From: Larix sibirica
Lineage: Eukaryota; Streptophyta; Pinopsida; Pinales; Pinaceae
Direction of reading: 5' to 3'
Assembly: GCA_004151065.3 (NCBI GenBank)
Contig: NWUY0300017362.1
Location: 114,601 to 139,587, forward strand
Length of the DNA: 24,987 nucleotides
Shown here in pieces: positions 1 to 9,479 of this stretch. A program made the position numbers and the translations under genes. Each line of letters begins with the position of its first letter. The stretch's first letter is position 1. The notes below the pieces were generated by a model that worked only from the letters and a program-made list of their open reading frames with translations, did no database searches and was not told the DNA's origin.

Positions 1-84
1 TTTCTGGTAGTCAGCTGTCTGTTGTGGTCTACCCCAAGCCATAGGAATTTTTCTCCGTAACACTCAGAAAGTGAAAGAGATTAG

Positions 85-1037
85 TTGAAAAAACAAGTCT
101 CCAAGCTAGTAAATGACCTAGATGGGGAAGATTTCGTAAAAAGAGCCAAAAGGGTGTTATGGGATAAGACAGCACAAGAAATCCTCAGTAGATGTGACCA
201 TTGTGATGTGATACATGATGAATTAGAGATAGCCAAAGAAGTTGTTGAGGAAACAAAGAGAATAGAGAAGGAGCTTGATGAGAAACCCAGGGTTGTAGTA
301 GAAGTTATAAATAGAAGGACTAAAAAACAGTTGGAGGAATTACAGATTTCAAATAGAACTCACTTGATAAAATTAGTCAACCCGATGATAACCAAGCAGA
401 CTCCGCTAAATAGAATTCAAAATAGAACAAATGCTTTAACTTCAAGAGGTTTTATCTTTCAAGGGTTTAATAAAAAATGTCATAGCAATGGGCCTACCCC
501 ACTTATGGGATGGAAATGGAGATATGTATAAGAGAAAAGAATACCAAGGGCTATTGATGCAAAAGAGAAATGCAAAGATAGAATTTGGTGAGTTGGATGG
601 AGCATTAAGGGAGGGAGAGGGATGTTCCAATTGAAGAATTAAAGGGTGAATTTGAAATATGGGTGAATTTGAAAAATATGCTAAGAAAATTATGTCCTAC
701 ATCTTATAAGAGAACCACTAATGCTGAGATAACTATGGATGCCCTAAAGATGCACCAGTATCGTATAGGGAAAGATCGGCACTCGGTGTCAAATATCATA
801 AGTTCATTTTTCCTCCACAAGGAGACATCTAGACAACCAACAAGACAAACAGCAGGGAAACCAACAGGGCAACCAAGAAAGCAAGTTGGACAAACATCCA
901 TGCAACCAGGTCATTAGTCTTTTATACCACTAGCAGGGCAGGCAACTGTGCAGACGATTTATCAGTTTTTAGGACAAACAATTGTTGGACCAATTGGGTT
1001 GCCAGCTGTACCAACAAGTGAATATCCAGGTAGATAG
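85..1037 (+). pseudogene. Frameshifted coding remnant, gag-like or unknown
   Basis: A chain of coding-like stretches in changing frames. The first (85-531) has no ATG at its start; it is lysine/glutamate-rich and helical-looking, with a C-x-x-C pair (CDHC) near residue 38. A second frame opens near 508 (DGNGDMYKRKEYQ) and runs to about 630. A third runs from 663, passes through a stop at 915-917 and stays open to a stop at 1035-1037. The third part has a Q/P/T/G-rich tail with repeated GQP and RQP steps, as seen in low-complexity tails of retroelement gag-like or plant structural proteins. I do not recognise the family. The frame changes and stops indicate a dead copy. It could instead be a host gene fragment. 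No nearby pol domain was found to settle this. Confidence 0.35.
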
Positions 1038-1235
1038 GTAATCACACCTCCAGCTTAGAGGAAAGCCACTAAAAAAAGGTTCGAGTAAGAAAAAGTCAAA
1101 AAATAGACAACTAGTCGGTTATAACAACATATTGAAAAAGAATGACAATGATAGAATTAAATACAGTTATAAATCAATTAGAGACAACATAAAGTTGTTA
1201 TTACTCCTCTACTATATAAAGACAATTTGGGCTCA

Positions 1236-1445
1236 GAATTAAAGAATGACAGTTTTGAGAGGGGGTTCTAGAAGTTGTTGAGTTGGTTGTACTATTTTGT
1301 ATACAGGGATTGTTCCAGAGGTTAATATTTTCATTTTTTTTAGAGATGTTTTCCTCCTTTGTAATTTGTCTCCACTATTATTTCCAAAGATAATTGGTAT
1401 CTGTGTCAGCCTTCTTGAGAATAAATAAAGTTTTGAACAACGCCT
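1236..1445 (+). other. Possible 3' end of the upstream remnant
   Basis: A T-rich stretch without open frames that contains overlapping polyadenylation-type signals (AATAAATAAA, 1420-1429). It would fit the 3' untranslated region or the R/U5 part of an LTR belonging to the remnant at 85-1037. No matching second LTR was found in the window, so the assignment is a guess from position. Confidence 0.2.
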
Positions 1446-2249
1446 TTCCTCTATATTTGTATCGTTGATATGGATGTATGGTTGAGTAGTAAGATTGAAT
1501 CTGAGATTTCATTTTTCATGACCTTTTTTCATTCGTATGATGTTCACGAGATTAAACATAATTGAAGGCTTATTTTATTGTTTACTATGTGTATGTCAAT
1601 GTTGTTATTGATTCGGTAAAACCTCAAGAATAGTTTACACTTTGTATAAACTGTTGAATTCTTTCTAAAATCTCAATACATTTGTTTCCATTGAATGTAT
1701 GAGATTTGTCCTCAAGGCACCTCGTACACTTCCTTTGTCTCATATGTTCAATTCATTTTCATATATACCTGAAATGTTGAACAAACTCCATTAAATTCCT
1801 CTGAAATAAGCTTTTCGTATTAAAGTTAGTCCAATATTGTCACACCTTCAATATTGGCAAGAAAATCAATTTTACTTCTCAATCCAACAAATTAAGCTCC
1901 AAAACTTAAACAATTGAGCCTCATCATGCCCTAGCATGTCCTAATTTCAACCTAGAACATCTCAGGGACTAACAAGCCAAAAAAATAAAATTGGAGCCCT
2001 CAAACTAATGGGCTTGCCCGATCCATATATTGTCCCCAGTCGAAGACATAAAAATGTTATTGAATAGTACCCATAAGGAACGTCAGGTACATGGGCAAAG
2101 AGGCAATAAGTTCCCCCATGTGCAACTCAATTTGACTTGGTAACCATGGCCAAATTCACATTAACATTCAATTTGTTCAATCACAAAAGGGGTATATTTC
2201 GTACACTCTATAAAACTCATCAATTTACACTGCTTATAATAATAATAAT
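1446..2249. other. AT-rich spacer, nothing recognised
   Basis: No open frame of note, no repeats visible by eye and no RNA gene signals. I see nothing supportable here. Confidence 0.5.
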
Positions 2250-2434
2250 GGTTAACATTTTATCCCTCGGGGTGTAGACCAGTTGGCGATCTAGTGCATT
2301 GTGTAGGGGTTGTGTGGGTGCACCTAGGGGTATAGTGGTAGCGGATGAGAATCGACCATGTGTCACATGAGTACCGGCCCCACTCCAATTGCCAATTTCC
2401 ATAGCCAAAAAAAAAAAAAATACGGTTAACATTT
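2250..2434 (+). mobile_element. SINE with poly-A tail and 11-bp target duplication
   Basis: The insert is bounded by perfect direct repeats GGTTAACATTT at 2250-2260 and 2424-2434. It ends in an A-run at 2407-2420 followed by TAC. The body of about 150 bp has a box-A-like stretch near 2273-2297 (TAGACCAGTTGGCGATC, resembling the tRNA D-arm) and a weaker box-B-like AATCGACC near 2350. Short length, A-tail and target duplication are the hallmarks of a LINE-mobilised SINE. The intact target duplication suggests it is younger than its surroundings. A processed pseudogene of an unknown small RNA is the alternative. Confidence 0.7.
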
Positions 2435-2760
2435 CGCACACATTCCTACAACCTTTATTGCAAGGTTAATTTAACCTCCTTTGGTGCTACCTAGAGGAGA
2501 CATGGAATATGTCTTGTTGATTCTACATATGCATAAATATTATAAATTTTAGTTCTATTTATTGGTAGAAAACATTGTGTTGGTGTTTTATTTATGTGCA
2601 AATTTATAGACATTGGGAGTAAGATTATTTTGGGTGATGATCTTAATGATTCTATGTATGTACAAATATTTTTTTAGTTTTAGTACCAAAATTTGTAGTT
2701 GAGAAAGGGCTTACATAAAATAACATCTAATATCACATGGATAATATAGACAAGTCATTA

Positions 2761-2945
2761 GTTGTGTCTAGTTTGAGTGGTTAAGAGGAGAAAATGTTAT
2801 CATCCCCACCAAGGTTAAATTCTCATGTGACATGTTTGCCCCTTGTGGGTCTCATGGGCCAATTGAGGCTAGCAAGGTACCCGCAATCTCACTCTCACTT
2901 AAATGCTTGAGGGTGGGACCAAACATTTTTTGCCCAAAGAGTTAG
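2761..2945 (+). mobile_element. tRNA-like SINE fragment
   Basis: The stretch TTTGAGTGGTTAAGAGG (about 2772-2788) resembles a tRNA box A, and AGGTTAAATTCTCATG about 30 bases later resembles box B. This spacing is typical of plant tRNA-derived SINE heads. The unit may end near a T-run at about 2926. I could not find a convincing target duplication, so the borders are approximate. Confidence 0.4.
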
Positions 2946-3128
2946 CTCAATCATTTGTCTACAATGTTGTTGAGTATTTGCTAGTTCGTTGCCAGTAAGT
3001 TCTCGAATTGAATCCCACTAGGTGAAGTGCACTAGTCTACACCAACTAGTGTACTAAGGATGCCATCCACAAATGTGGGGAAGCATCCCTTGGGTTTCCC
3101 CACGAAGTTCTTCTCGAACCAAAAAAAA
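2946..3128 (+). mobile_element. Second tRNA-like SINE fragment with A-tail
   Basis: A box-A-like GTTAGCTCAATC lies at the left and a box-B-like TTCTCGAATTGAATCCC near 3000-3016. The segment ends in an A-run at 3121-3128 that directly abuts the minisatellite. The A-tail and promoter-like boxes suggest an old SINE, but there is no clear target duplication and the boxes are wider apart than usual. Confidence is therefore low. Confidence 0.3.
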
Positions 3129-3180
3129 TGCAAACCAAAGATCATCCACAAGGCATGACACTAAATCTGTCCATGTGTTC

Positions 3181-3637
3181 AAACCAACAATAAACCACGA
3201 TTGGCCACAAGGCATGAGACTAGATTTTCCAGGTGTTAAAACCAATGGAAAAACACGATGACCCACAAGGTTTGACAGTCAATTTTTCCATATGTTAAAA
3301 CCAAAGACAACCCGACCCTCAAGTCATTTATCCACATGTCAAAACCAAAGATGAGCTAGAGATAGCCCACAAGGCGTGAAATTGAAGTCGTCCATGTGTT
3401 AAAACCAAAGAAGAGCCAAAGATGGCCCATAAGGCATGACAAACAGCCCACATGTCATTCATCCATTAGTTAAAACCAATGACAATGCAAAGATGGCCCA
3501 CAAAGCATGATAGACGGCCCACGGGTCATCCATCCACGTGTTAAACCCAAAAACAAGCCAATGATCTCCCGCAAGGCATTGAATCCATCCTTGTTTTAAA
3601 CCCAAAGTTGGCCCACAAGCCATTCATCCACATATTA
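3181..3637. repeat. Higher-order repeat copy 1 (8 monomers)
   Basis: Monomer starts are 3181, 3239, 3298, 3342, 3402, 3473, 3544 and 3599. The third monomer is short (44 bp). The fifth and sixth carry an additional short AGCCCACATGTCAT- or GGCCCACGGGTCAT-type segment that lengthens them to 71 bp. Confidence 0.85.
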
Positions 3638-4090
3638 AAACCAAAGACAAACCATGATGGGCCACAAGGCATGAGACTAGATTTATCCAAGTGTTAAAAC
3701 CAAAGGCAAACCACGATGACCCACAAGGCACGACACTAAATTTGTCCACATGTTAAAACCAAAGACAACTCTTGAGTCATTTATCCACGTGTCAAAACCA
3801 AAGACAAGCCAAAGATAGCCCACAAGGCATGAAATTGAAGTCATCCATATGTTAAAACAAAAGACAAGCCAAAGATGGCCCATAAGGCATAACAAATAGC
3901 CCACATGTCATCCATCCATTAGTTAAAACCAAAGACAAGGAAAAGATGGCCCACAATGCATGACAGATGGCCCACAAGTCATCCATCCACATGTTAAACC
4001 CAAAAACAAGCCAATGATGGCCCACAAGGCATTGAATCCATCCTTGTGTTAAACCCAAAGTTGGCCCACAAGTCATCCATCCACATGTTA
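3638..4090. repeat. Higher-order repeat copy 2 (8 monomers)
   Basis: Monomer starts are 3638, 3697, 3756, 3795, 3855, 3926, 3997 and 4052. Each monomer resembles the one at the same position in copy 1 more than its neighbours. The only length changes are one base in monomer 1 and five bases in monomer 3. Confidence 0.85.
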
Positions 4091-4204
4091 AAACCAAAGA
4101 CAAGCCAAAGATGACCCACAAAGCATGACAATGAATCCATCCACTTCAAGATGCTATCTCATCAACCCAAGGACATGCACCCCAAAACCAACTTCTAGAT
4201 TGGC

Positions 4205-4880
4205 AAAGTTTTTGGTGTGGATAATGACCTATAAACCATCTTCATGTAACAATCGTCATACATGTGTGCAGCCTAGGTAGGTCAAATGGTTAAGAATATG
4301 TGTTTCCTCCGTGGAGATCATAGGTTTAAATACATAAGGGGTAGGATATGTACACCTCCAATTATGTGGAATCTTCACAACAAAAACGCAGCCAATAGTG
4401 ATGTTAAAACAGACTCACACACACACAACAATAGAAAATAATTAGATGTGACATACACAAAATATAAATAATCATGCATTACATTAATAATACAAAATAA
4501 TAATAATAACATTATGACCACAAGTTTAATCTCATAATTCCTTGATTGTCTTTTTATTTATAATTAATAATACAAGTTTTTGGTTTTGATGATGCCTTCT
4601 AAACCATCTCCATCTCAGAATTATTAAACATATGGAATTCTTCACAACACACTCCTAACAACTATGTTAACACACACAACAACGATAAAAAATAAATAAT
4701 CATGAATTATGATCAAATACAAAATAATAATAACAATAACAGTATCACCACAACTTTAATCTCCTTGTAATTTTTTTCCTTTATAGTGCCTTTTATATTA
4801 CAGTTATAATAGGAAATAATAACACTAACATTAATACCACAGGTTTAATTTTCACACAATTCCTTTGGTGCCTTTTTATT
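4205..4880. repeat. Imperfect large tandem repeat, AT-rich
   Basis: A unit beginning near AGTTTTTGGT, passing through CCATCT, GGAATCTTCACAACA, a (CA)n/AACAA tract, AATAATCATG and AATAATAATAAC, and ending near AGTTTAATCTC plus a T-rich block, occurs at about 4205-4560 and again at about 4575-4800. A partial third copy of its right half lies at about 4810-4880. The copies are strongly diverged. Short CA and AAT microsatellites lie inside. Confidence 0.55.
4256..4365 (+). mobile_element. tRNA-like SINE insert in repeat unit 1
   Basis: This segment is present in the first unit of the surrounding tandem repeat and absent from the second, where CCATCT is followed shortly by ATATGGAATTCTTCACAACA. 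Inside it, TAGGTAGGTCAAATGGTTAAGA resembles a tRNA box A and ATAGGTTTAAATAC, some 30 bases later, resembles box B. The absence from the sister unit behaves like an empty site. No clear target duplication is visible, so the ends are approximate. Confidence 0.45.
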
Positions 4881-6857
4881 AAACTAATTAGCTCATGTAT
4901 AAATCTTCTGCTCCTAATTGTATGACATAAAATATCCCAACATGGTTTTTTCATATGGTTGAAGATTAATTCTAACTTCTATGCCCTCGAATTCCACAGA
5001 CGAGCACTTACCATAATGTCATGTGTCCTACTACGATAGCATCATCTTCAAGAAGTCTTAGCTAGGTAAACAAGCCCTGTATTTTCTTCTTTGGAATAAA
5101 TAATGCCCTCGTTAATTATAAGAATATATTCAGATAAACTCAATAAATTGAATAAATTGAGAGGTATCCTAGAGGAATGAAAAAGAAAAAAACTTTTGCC
5201 AATGGCTCAAAAGCTAGATATATGATCCAATAAATGGGATGGGAGAAGTGAACAAAATGACATTTTACATCGTATAAATCCACCATCCAATCTATTCTTA
5301 AAGTAAATGCATCCAACCCATTATTCACTTAGCTAAGAATGTGCTCTCTGGCAAAATCAATTTCAGAAAGTCAATGAATTTTGTATACGGACTTAAAAGT
5401 ATTTACAGTTCATTTTAAAAAGCAATTTGACATTTCAAATTTGTTTTGCCAGAAGATCAATACCAAACAATAAATTCCAGTAAAGCATTTGAATCAATTA
5501 CTGCATCATGAAAACCTGACATGGCTGATAAGAACAACGTCAAAAGAGCTGCAATGAACATAAGTATAGATGACAACTACGAAAAAAAATTAGCAGCTCA
5601 GGATATCATTTTCAGAATTCAAAAACCAAACAAAGCATAGGCAAGAAATGAAGGAAAGTACCAGGATGATTCTCAAAGATAAAATGTGTGCCTGTAATTG
5701 TGCACAGATCGCTGAGATGCACCATTTTACTCTGCAGGCCTAGAGATTTTACTGTCAATTATGATGCTACTTGAAAAGCCTGGAAACTTTCATGGGATCC
5801 ATCAATTTTGAAAATCCATAATCTTGAGGGTTGATTGTGCAGATCCTAAACCACCAATGGCGTAAAAGAACTCGTAAAACCCAGAGTAACATGCATCATG
5901 TGGTAGCAGCCACTATTCATAGAAGAAAATTAAACAAACACGGGGAATGACATTATTAGCACCATGTTCACCCAATGATTATCCGATTCATTACTCCCCT
6001 GGTTCAGGGTGCCTATGTACTGCGGCTTCTTAGATGGAAGAATCATTCACGATTCAGAGTTATGTGTGGGATGCTGCAGAGTACTTCCACTTAGAATCTT
6101 CGATCTCTCCTGGGAAGGAAGGCATTCCGTGCATAGCCATCTCATCTTTCAATTTTTGAAGTAGGTTACGTGAATAAAATTTGGCTATCCTAGACATTTG
6201 CATTTCAGATTCCAGAAAAATATTGCAAAGAGTCTTATATTTCAAAAAGGATTTAAACAATAAGGTTTTTATGCAACAGCAGGATGGATTTGGCTTGCCT
6301 GTCTTAAAATATTCTTTTTGTTGGTCAGTCCATACATCACAGAACAGATGAAATCCAGCATGCATCTGCAAGACAGCGATTTGTTACACACCTATAAGAT
6401 AGCATCCAACAATATCATGCCAATAGATAAAAACCTGATTTTTTTTTTAATTTACAGAGTATAACAGGAAAGTTTGTAGCAGAAGACTGCATTTCAGGTG
6501 CTTCAAATAAAACTTGATTACATATGTAGTTCAATGAGCAAGCAAATCTGATTAGAACTTCTTGAAACTGTTCAACCTGTCCATGAACCAGAGTCATGGT
6601 GAGGTCATCAATGCCATACCATCAAGTGATAAGCCGCAATAGATGCCAAATGTTTAAAGAATTGACAAGGGGGCGCTTGGTCACGGGAGGCCTTAAAAGA
6701 AGAGATTCGTTCAAGTCCGTTATTAATGCTTCACGTTGGAAGCCTTTACAAATCTCTGGAGACCTATTGCAGAGCAAATTATCTCTTTCTATGCATTAGT
6801 CCAAATGCATTATAACTTTCCCTTGTTCTCAATTATCCAGTATTTTGATGAAAATTG
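4881..6857 (-). other. 3' flank of the PPR gene, possible UTR with introns
   Basis: No gene is supportable. On the minus strand this follows the PPR stop codon. Splice-like signals are present, for example an acceptor-like TGTCTTGCAG just before 6371 and a TTACAG acceptor near 5692 with a GTACTT donor-like site near 5660. A spliced 3' untranslated region is therefore possible. A 103-codon open frame on the minus strand (6060-6371) has no recognisable domain. Without transcript data this remains open. Confidence 0.25.
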
Positions 6858-8465
6858 TTAACGCTTTGTTCTTGGCATAGCTTCCCAGGGCCGTTTAAAA
6901 TATCCTTTGGCATGCATCTTATCTACTAGTTCTTCATGCTTCTGCATCTGACCTGCCTTCCGCAGCTCATCTAAAACCATCTTATATACAGTGGGAGTTG
7001 GGCGAATACATTTTTCTTCTGTCATCTCTTTGAAAAGCTTATACACTTGATTCCAGTGACCAAACTGACAAAAGGTAGCAATCAAAATTCTGTAAGTATT
7101 AACATTTGCCTCACACCCACTCTGTTCCATTTCGCTCCGAAGCTTCAACACCATATCTGTTGACTTTGTTTGGGAAAACATGTCCATCAAAACATTGTAT
7201 GTAACTATATTGGGGGCACAATTCAAATGCTTCATTTTAGAGAACAGCCTCTGAGCTGCATTAACATCCTTCAGCTGTGAAATACACTTGAAAATTGGAG
7301 TAAAGCTCGATGGATTAGGCTGAACACCTTTGATAGCCATCTGATCCATAAGCTTGAGCGCATGGTCTACTTTATCATCCCTGCAATGGCTCTCAATAAG
7401 AAAATTATAGGTGATAAGATCAGGCAGGCACCCAAATCTCTTCATCTGGTTATGCACCTCTAAGGCTTTTTCCCTTTTATTAGCCTTCACATGGGCTCGG
7501 ATGAAAGCATTAAAGGTGACTGTAGTCGGTGAGCAACCACTGTCTATCATTTCGTGGAAAACATCATCGGCCTCATTCAATTTATTATCTCTACAGAAGC
7601 ATTCAATAAGAATACTATAGGTATAAACATTGGGTTGGATCCCTTCCTCCTTCATCTCCTCAAAAACCCTCTGTGCCTTGCTAATATTGTAGGCCCTGCA
7701 CCACGCATGAATCAGGGTGGTGTAGATCACTGTATCAGGCTTAAACCTATTCCTCAAACGCTCAAAAAGGGCCTGAGCCTCATCAGCGTGCCTCTTCCGG
7801 GAGAGCATACTGAGCACAATTGCGAAGGCAACTGAATCAGGCTGACACCCATAATCCTCCATGCGATTAAATGCATAAATGGCTTCAGTGGTCATGTCAG
7901 CCCTAGCATATCTCCTAATCAGAATTGAAAATGTTCCAACGGTAATCAAAACATTTCCCTTCTTCATTTCATCCATTAAATCCCAAGCCAAACTGAATTG
8001 CTTGACCTTACCTAATAAATCCAGCATTTCATTGTAAGCATCGAGGCTGTGAGTGTATCCCTTCTGCGAACCTGCCCAATTGAAGAACGCAAGTGCCTCT
8101 CTCCACGCGATACCGTACCTCACGCCGCAGCATTTTTTAATCACTCGCTCCACCAAAACAGGGGATATGTTAACAGATATTCGAGAGAGATCTAAGCTGA
8201 AATTAGGGTCTAAGAAAGTATTCTGGGTGCGTCCTGCCTTGACCATTGAGCTCCGCCTGTGATGGTCTTTGAGAAGGGAATGTATCTCTTCGACGGGTTG
8301 GGAGTCGAACTCGGGACCCTGCTCTGGTTCGTCGTCGAGATTTAGCATTGTCGAGCATTTTCTGAAGATATAGGTTTGAGTGACAAGGCGAATTCTACAA
8401 TTGGAAGGTGTGAATAAGTGGCCGGAAGGTAAAATGCCATGGATACGCTTAAGTTTTATGGACAT
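6858..8465 (-). CDS. P-class pentatricopeptide repeat protein, probably mitochondrial
   Basis: An intact 535-residue single-exon gene. Residues 1-42 are rich in Arg, Lys, Ser and Thr with no acidic residue, as expected of a mitochondrial targeting peptide. About eleven 34-36-residue PPR motifs run from 141 to 525, starting at 141, 176, 211, 245, 280, 315, 350, 385, 420, 455 and 491. They show typical helix signatures such as VTYNVLM and pitch-ending PD or PN pairs. There is no E/DYW editing domain, so it is P-class. Such proteins bind single-stranded organellar RNA and act in its stability, splicing or translation. Length and the C-terminal KRPWE remind me of Arabidopsis At1g20300-type mitochondrial PPR proteins, recalled and not checked. 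The start is chosen because the ATG opens the leader and the same start is preserved in the neighbouring duplicate. The gene lies among transposon remnants but shows no stop or frameshift. Confidence 0.93.
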   Translation of the reverse strand: MSIKLKRIHGILPSGHLFTPSNCRIRLVTQTYIFRKCSTMLNLDDEPEQGPEFDSQPVEEIHSLLKDHHRRSSMVKAGRTQNTFLDPNFSLDLSRISVNISPVLVERVIKKCCGVRYGIAWREALAFFNWAGSQKGYTHSLDAYNEMLDLLGKVKQFSLAWDLMDEMKKGNVLITVGTFSILIRRYARADMTTEAIYAFNRMEDYGCQPDSVAFAIVLSMLSRKRHADEAQALFERLRNRFKPDTVIYTTLIHAWCRAYNISKAQRVFEEMKEEGIQPNVYTYSILIECFCRDNKLNEADDVFHEMIDSGCSPTTVTFNAFIRAHVKANKREKALEVHNQMKRFGCLPDLITYNFLIESHCRDDKVDHALKLMDQMAIKGVQPNPSSFTPIFKCISQLKDVNAAQRLFSKMKHLNCAPNIVTYNVLMDMFSQTKSTDMVLKLRSEMEQSGCEANVNTYRILIATFCQFGHWNQVYKLFKEMTEEKCIRPTPTVYKMVLDELRKAGQMQKHEELVDKMHAKGYFKRPWEAMPRTKR

Positions 8466-8590
8466 TATTGTCCTGTGAGTGGCCCAAAATGAGTGTTGTG
8501 CATAGGGTTTTTGAACGCCTTTAACCCTAAACCCTCGTAGCTGAGGCCATTAAGCCATCCTCAAGAAATCCTCTAATATAATTTTTTTTC
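8288..8590. repeat. Tandem duplication, copy 1 (PPR 5' end and promoter)
   Basis: Matches 8598-8900 at a constant offset of 310 bp, with about 27 substitutions by my count over roughly 300 bases (near 9%). It covers the first 59 codons of the PPR gene plus about 125 bases upstream. Confidence 0.9.
8523..8535. promoter_or_regulatory. Telo-box upstream of the PPR gene
   Basis: AACCCTAAACCCT, a plant telo-box (AAACCCTAA core), lies about 60 bases upstream of the PPR start codon. Telo-boxes are known in 5' regions of plant genes for translation and organelle biogenesis, where they bind TRB-type Myb proteins. The position fits a core promoter or 5' leader element. Function is inferred. Confidence 0.5.
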
Positions 8591-8597
8591 AACATNT

Positions 8598-8775
8598 CTT
8601 CGACGGGTTGGGAGTCGAACTCGGGACCCTTCTTTGGTTCATCGTCGAGATTTGGCATTGTCGAGCATTTTCTGAAGATCTCAGTTCGAGTGGCAGGGCG
8701 AATTCTGCAATTGGAAGGCGTGAATAAGTGGCCGGAAGGTAAAATGCCTTGGATTCGTTTAAGTGGTATGGACAT
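8598..8775 (-). pseudogene. Truncated PPR gene 5' duplicate
   Basis: The minus strand from 8775 encodes a start and 59 residues nearly identical to the intact PPR N-terminus ([20 protein letters not shown] versus [20 protein letters not shown]). The homology stops at the PVE position. There a single ambiguous base (8596) and then the upstream region of the intact copy follow. All PPR motifs are missing. The frame through the junction continues for about 23 unrelated residues. It keeps its own upstream region and telo-box, so it could still be transcribed, perhaps reading into the intact gene. Confidence 0.85.
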
Positions 8776-8831
8776 TATTGTCCTGTGAGTGGCCCAAAAT
8801 GAGTGCTGTGCATAGGGTTTTTGAACAGCTT

Positions 8832-8845
8832 AAACCCTAAACCCT
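8832..8845. promoter_or_regulatory. Telo-box of the duplicate copy
   Basis: Two consecutive plant telomere-type units (AAACCCT twice), conserved between the duplicated upstream regions although neighbouring bases have changed. They lie about 60 bases upstream of the duplicate's start codon. Confidence 0.5.
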
Positions 8846-8900
8846 CGTAGCTGAAGCCATTGAGCTATCCACAAGAAATCCTCCAATATAATTTTTTGGG

Positions 8901-9479
8901 CATCTTTATTGTGACCTGTGAATTAGCATGTGCTTGTGCTCCATTTGTGTTCCCTCTAGTCTATCACATATTTCCTTAAAACTTCCTTTGAGAATCATGT
9001 CATCGCTTATGGCATGGAGAGAGTATGCAAATGATGAGGTAAGGATGATAATCAAAGCACTCGACAAGGTAATGTAGAATGAAACTATGGTTTATACATT
9101 ACTATTTACACTATAGTAGAGAGTGATATGATTGTTCATTATTTCTAGATCTTCGTTAAAGAATTGTCTAACCATGTATCATTTATCATTTCATTGTAAG
9201 GGTATTAGTTGTTTCTCTATGTGTGCCATGTTGTCATCTTGGATCCAATAGTTTTCATTTAAAGTATAATAATTGTTTGTTCTTTGCTTATTCAATTGAT
9301 TGATATAAATCCTAATCATATTAACGTGAGTGTGAGGGTGATTTGTCCCTTTTTCTTTTTCCCTTACCTCAAACATGATTTTCTATGTTTTTATATTATT
9401 ATTATTTGTTTATAGGTATATTGTTTCATAAAAAATGTCTCTAAAAAATAAGGGTTACTTAACTTTGGATATTCTGCAA
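8901..9479. other. Spacer, nothing recognised
   Basis: AT-rich sequence between the PPR duplicate and the transposase remnant. I see no gene, repeat or RNA signal. Confidence 0.45.

Larger units (their letters stand above)
3129..4145. repeat. Higher-order minisatellite
   Basis: A tandem array of AAACCAAAGACAAGCC-type monomers of 39-71 bp, each ending in a variant of CCACATGTTA. Eight distinct monomers recur in the same order. In copy 1 (3181-3637) their lengths are 58, 59, 44, 60, 71, 71, 55 and 39 bp. In copy 2 (3638-4090) they are 59, 59, 39, 60, 71, 71, 55 and 39 bp. A partial monomer precedes copy 1 (3129-3180) and another follows copy 2 (4091-4145). Open frames that cross this array on the minus strand are by-products of the periodic sequence and are not genes. 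Confidence 0.9.
8598..8900. repeat. Tandem duplication, copy 2
   Basis: The second copy of the PPR 5' region, ending near 8896-8900 where the sequence departs from copy 1 after ATAATTTTTT. It carries an even better telo-box (AAACCCTAAACCCT) at 8832-8845. Confidence 0.85.

Noticed and set aside
3054-4121. Open frames on both strands with repeated peptides (GLSLVLTCGWM-like)
   Set aside because: They arise from the minisatellite monomers, shift with the monomer lengths and show no domain. They are not genes.
3129-4145. CRISPR-like array of spaced repeats
   Set aside because: There are no constant repeats with unique spacers: the whole monomer is repeated, and the context is a plant genome.
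2261-4365. Functional tRNA genes at the box A/B-like motifs
   Set aside because: No cloverleaf with acceptor and anticodon stems could be formed by eye. The motifs fit SINE heads.
6060-6371. 103-codon minus-strand open frame as a gene or extra exon
   Set aside because: No recognisable domain, downstream of the PPR stop, with an acceptor-like CAG just before its ATG. At best it is untranslated-region sequence.
7411-8262. Plus-strand open frames within the PPR gene
   Set aside because: They are antisense shadows of the intact PPR coding sequence and have no domain content.
8523-8845. Interstitial telomere repeat array
   Set aside because: Only two units at each site, both at promoter positions. 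This is better explained as telo-boxes.
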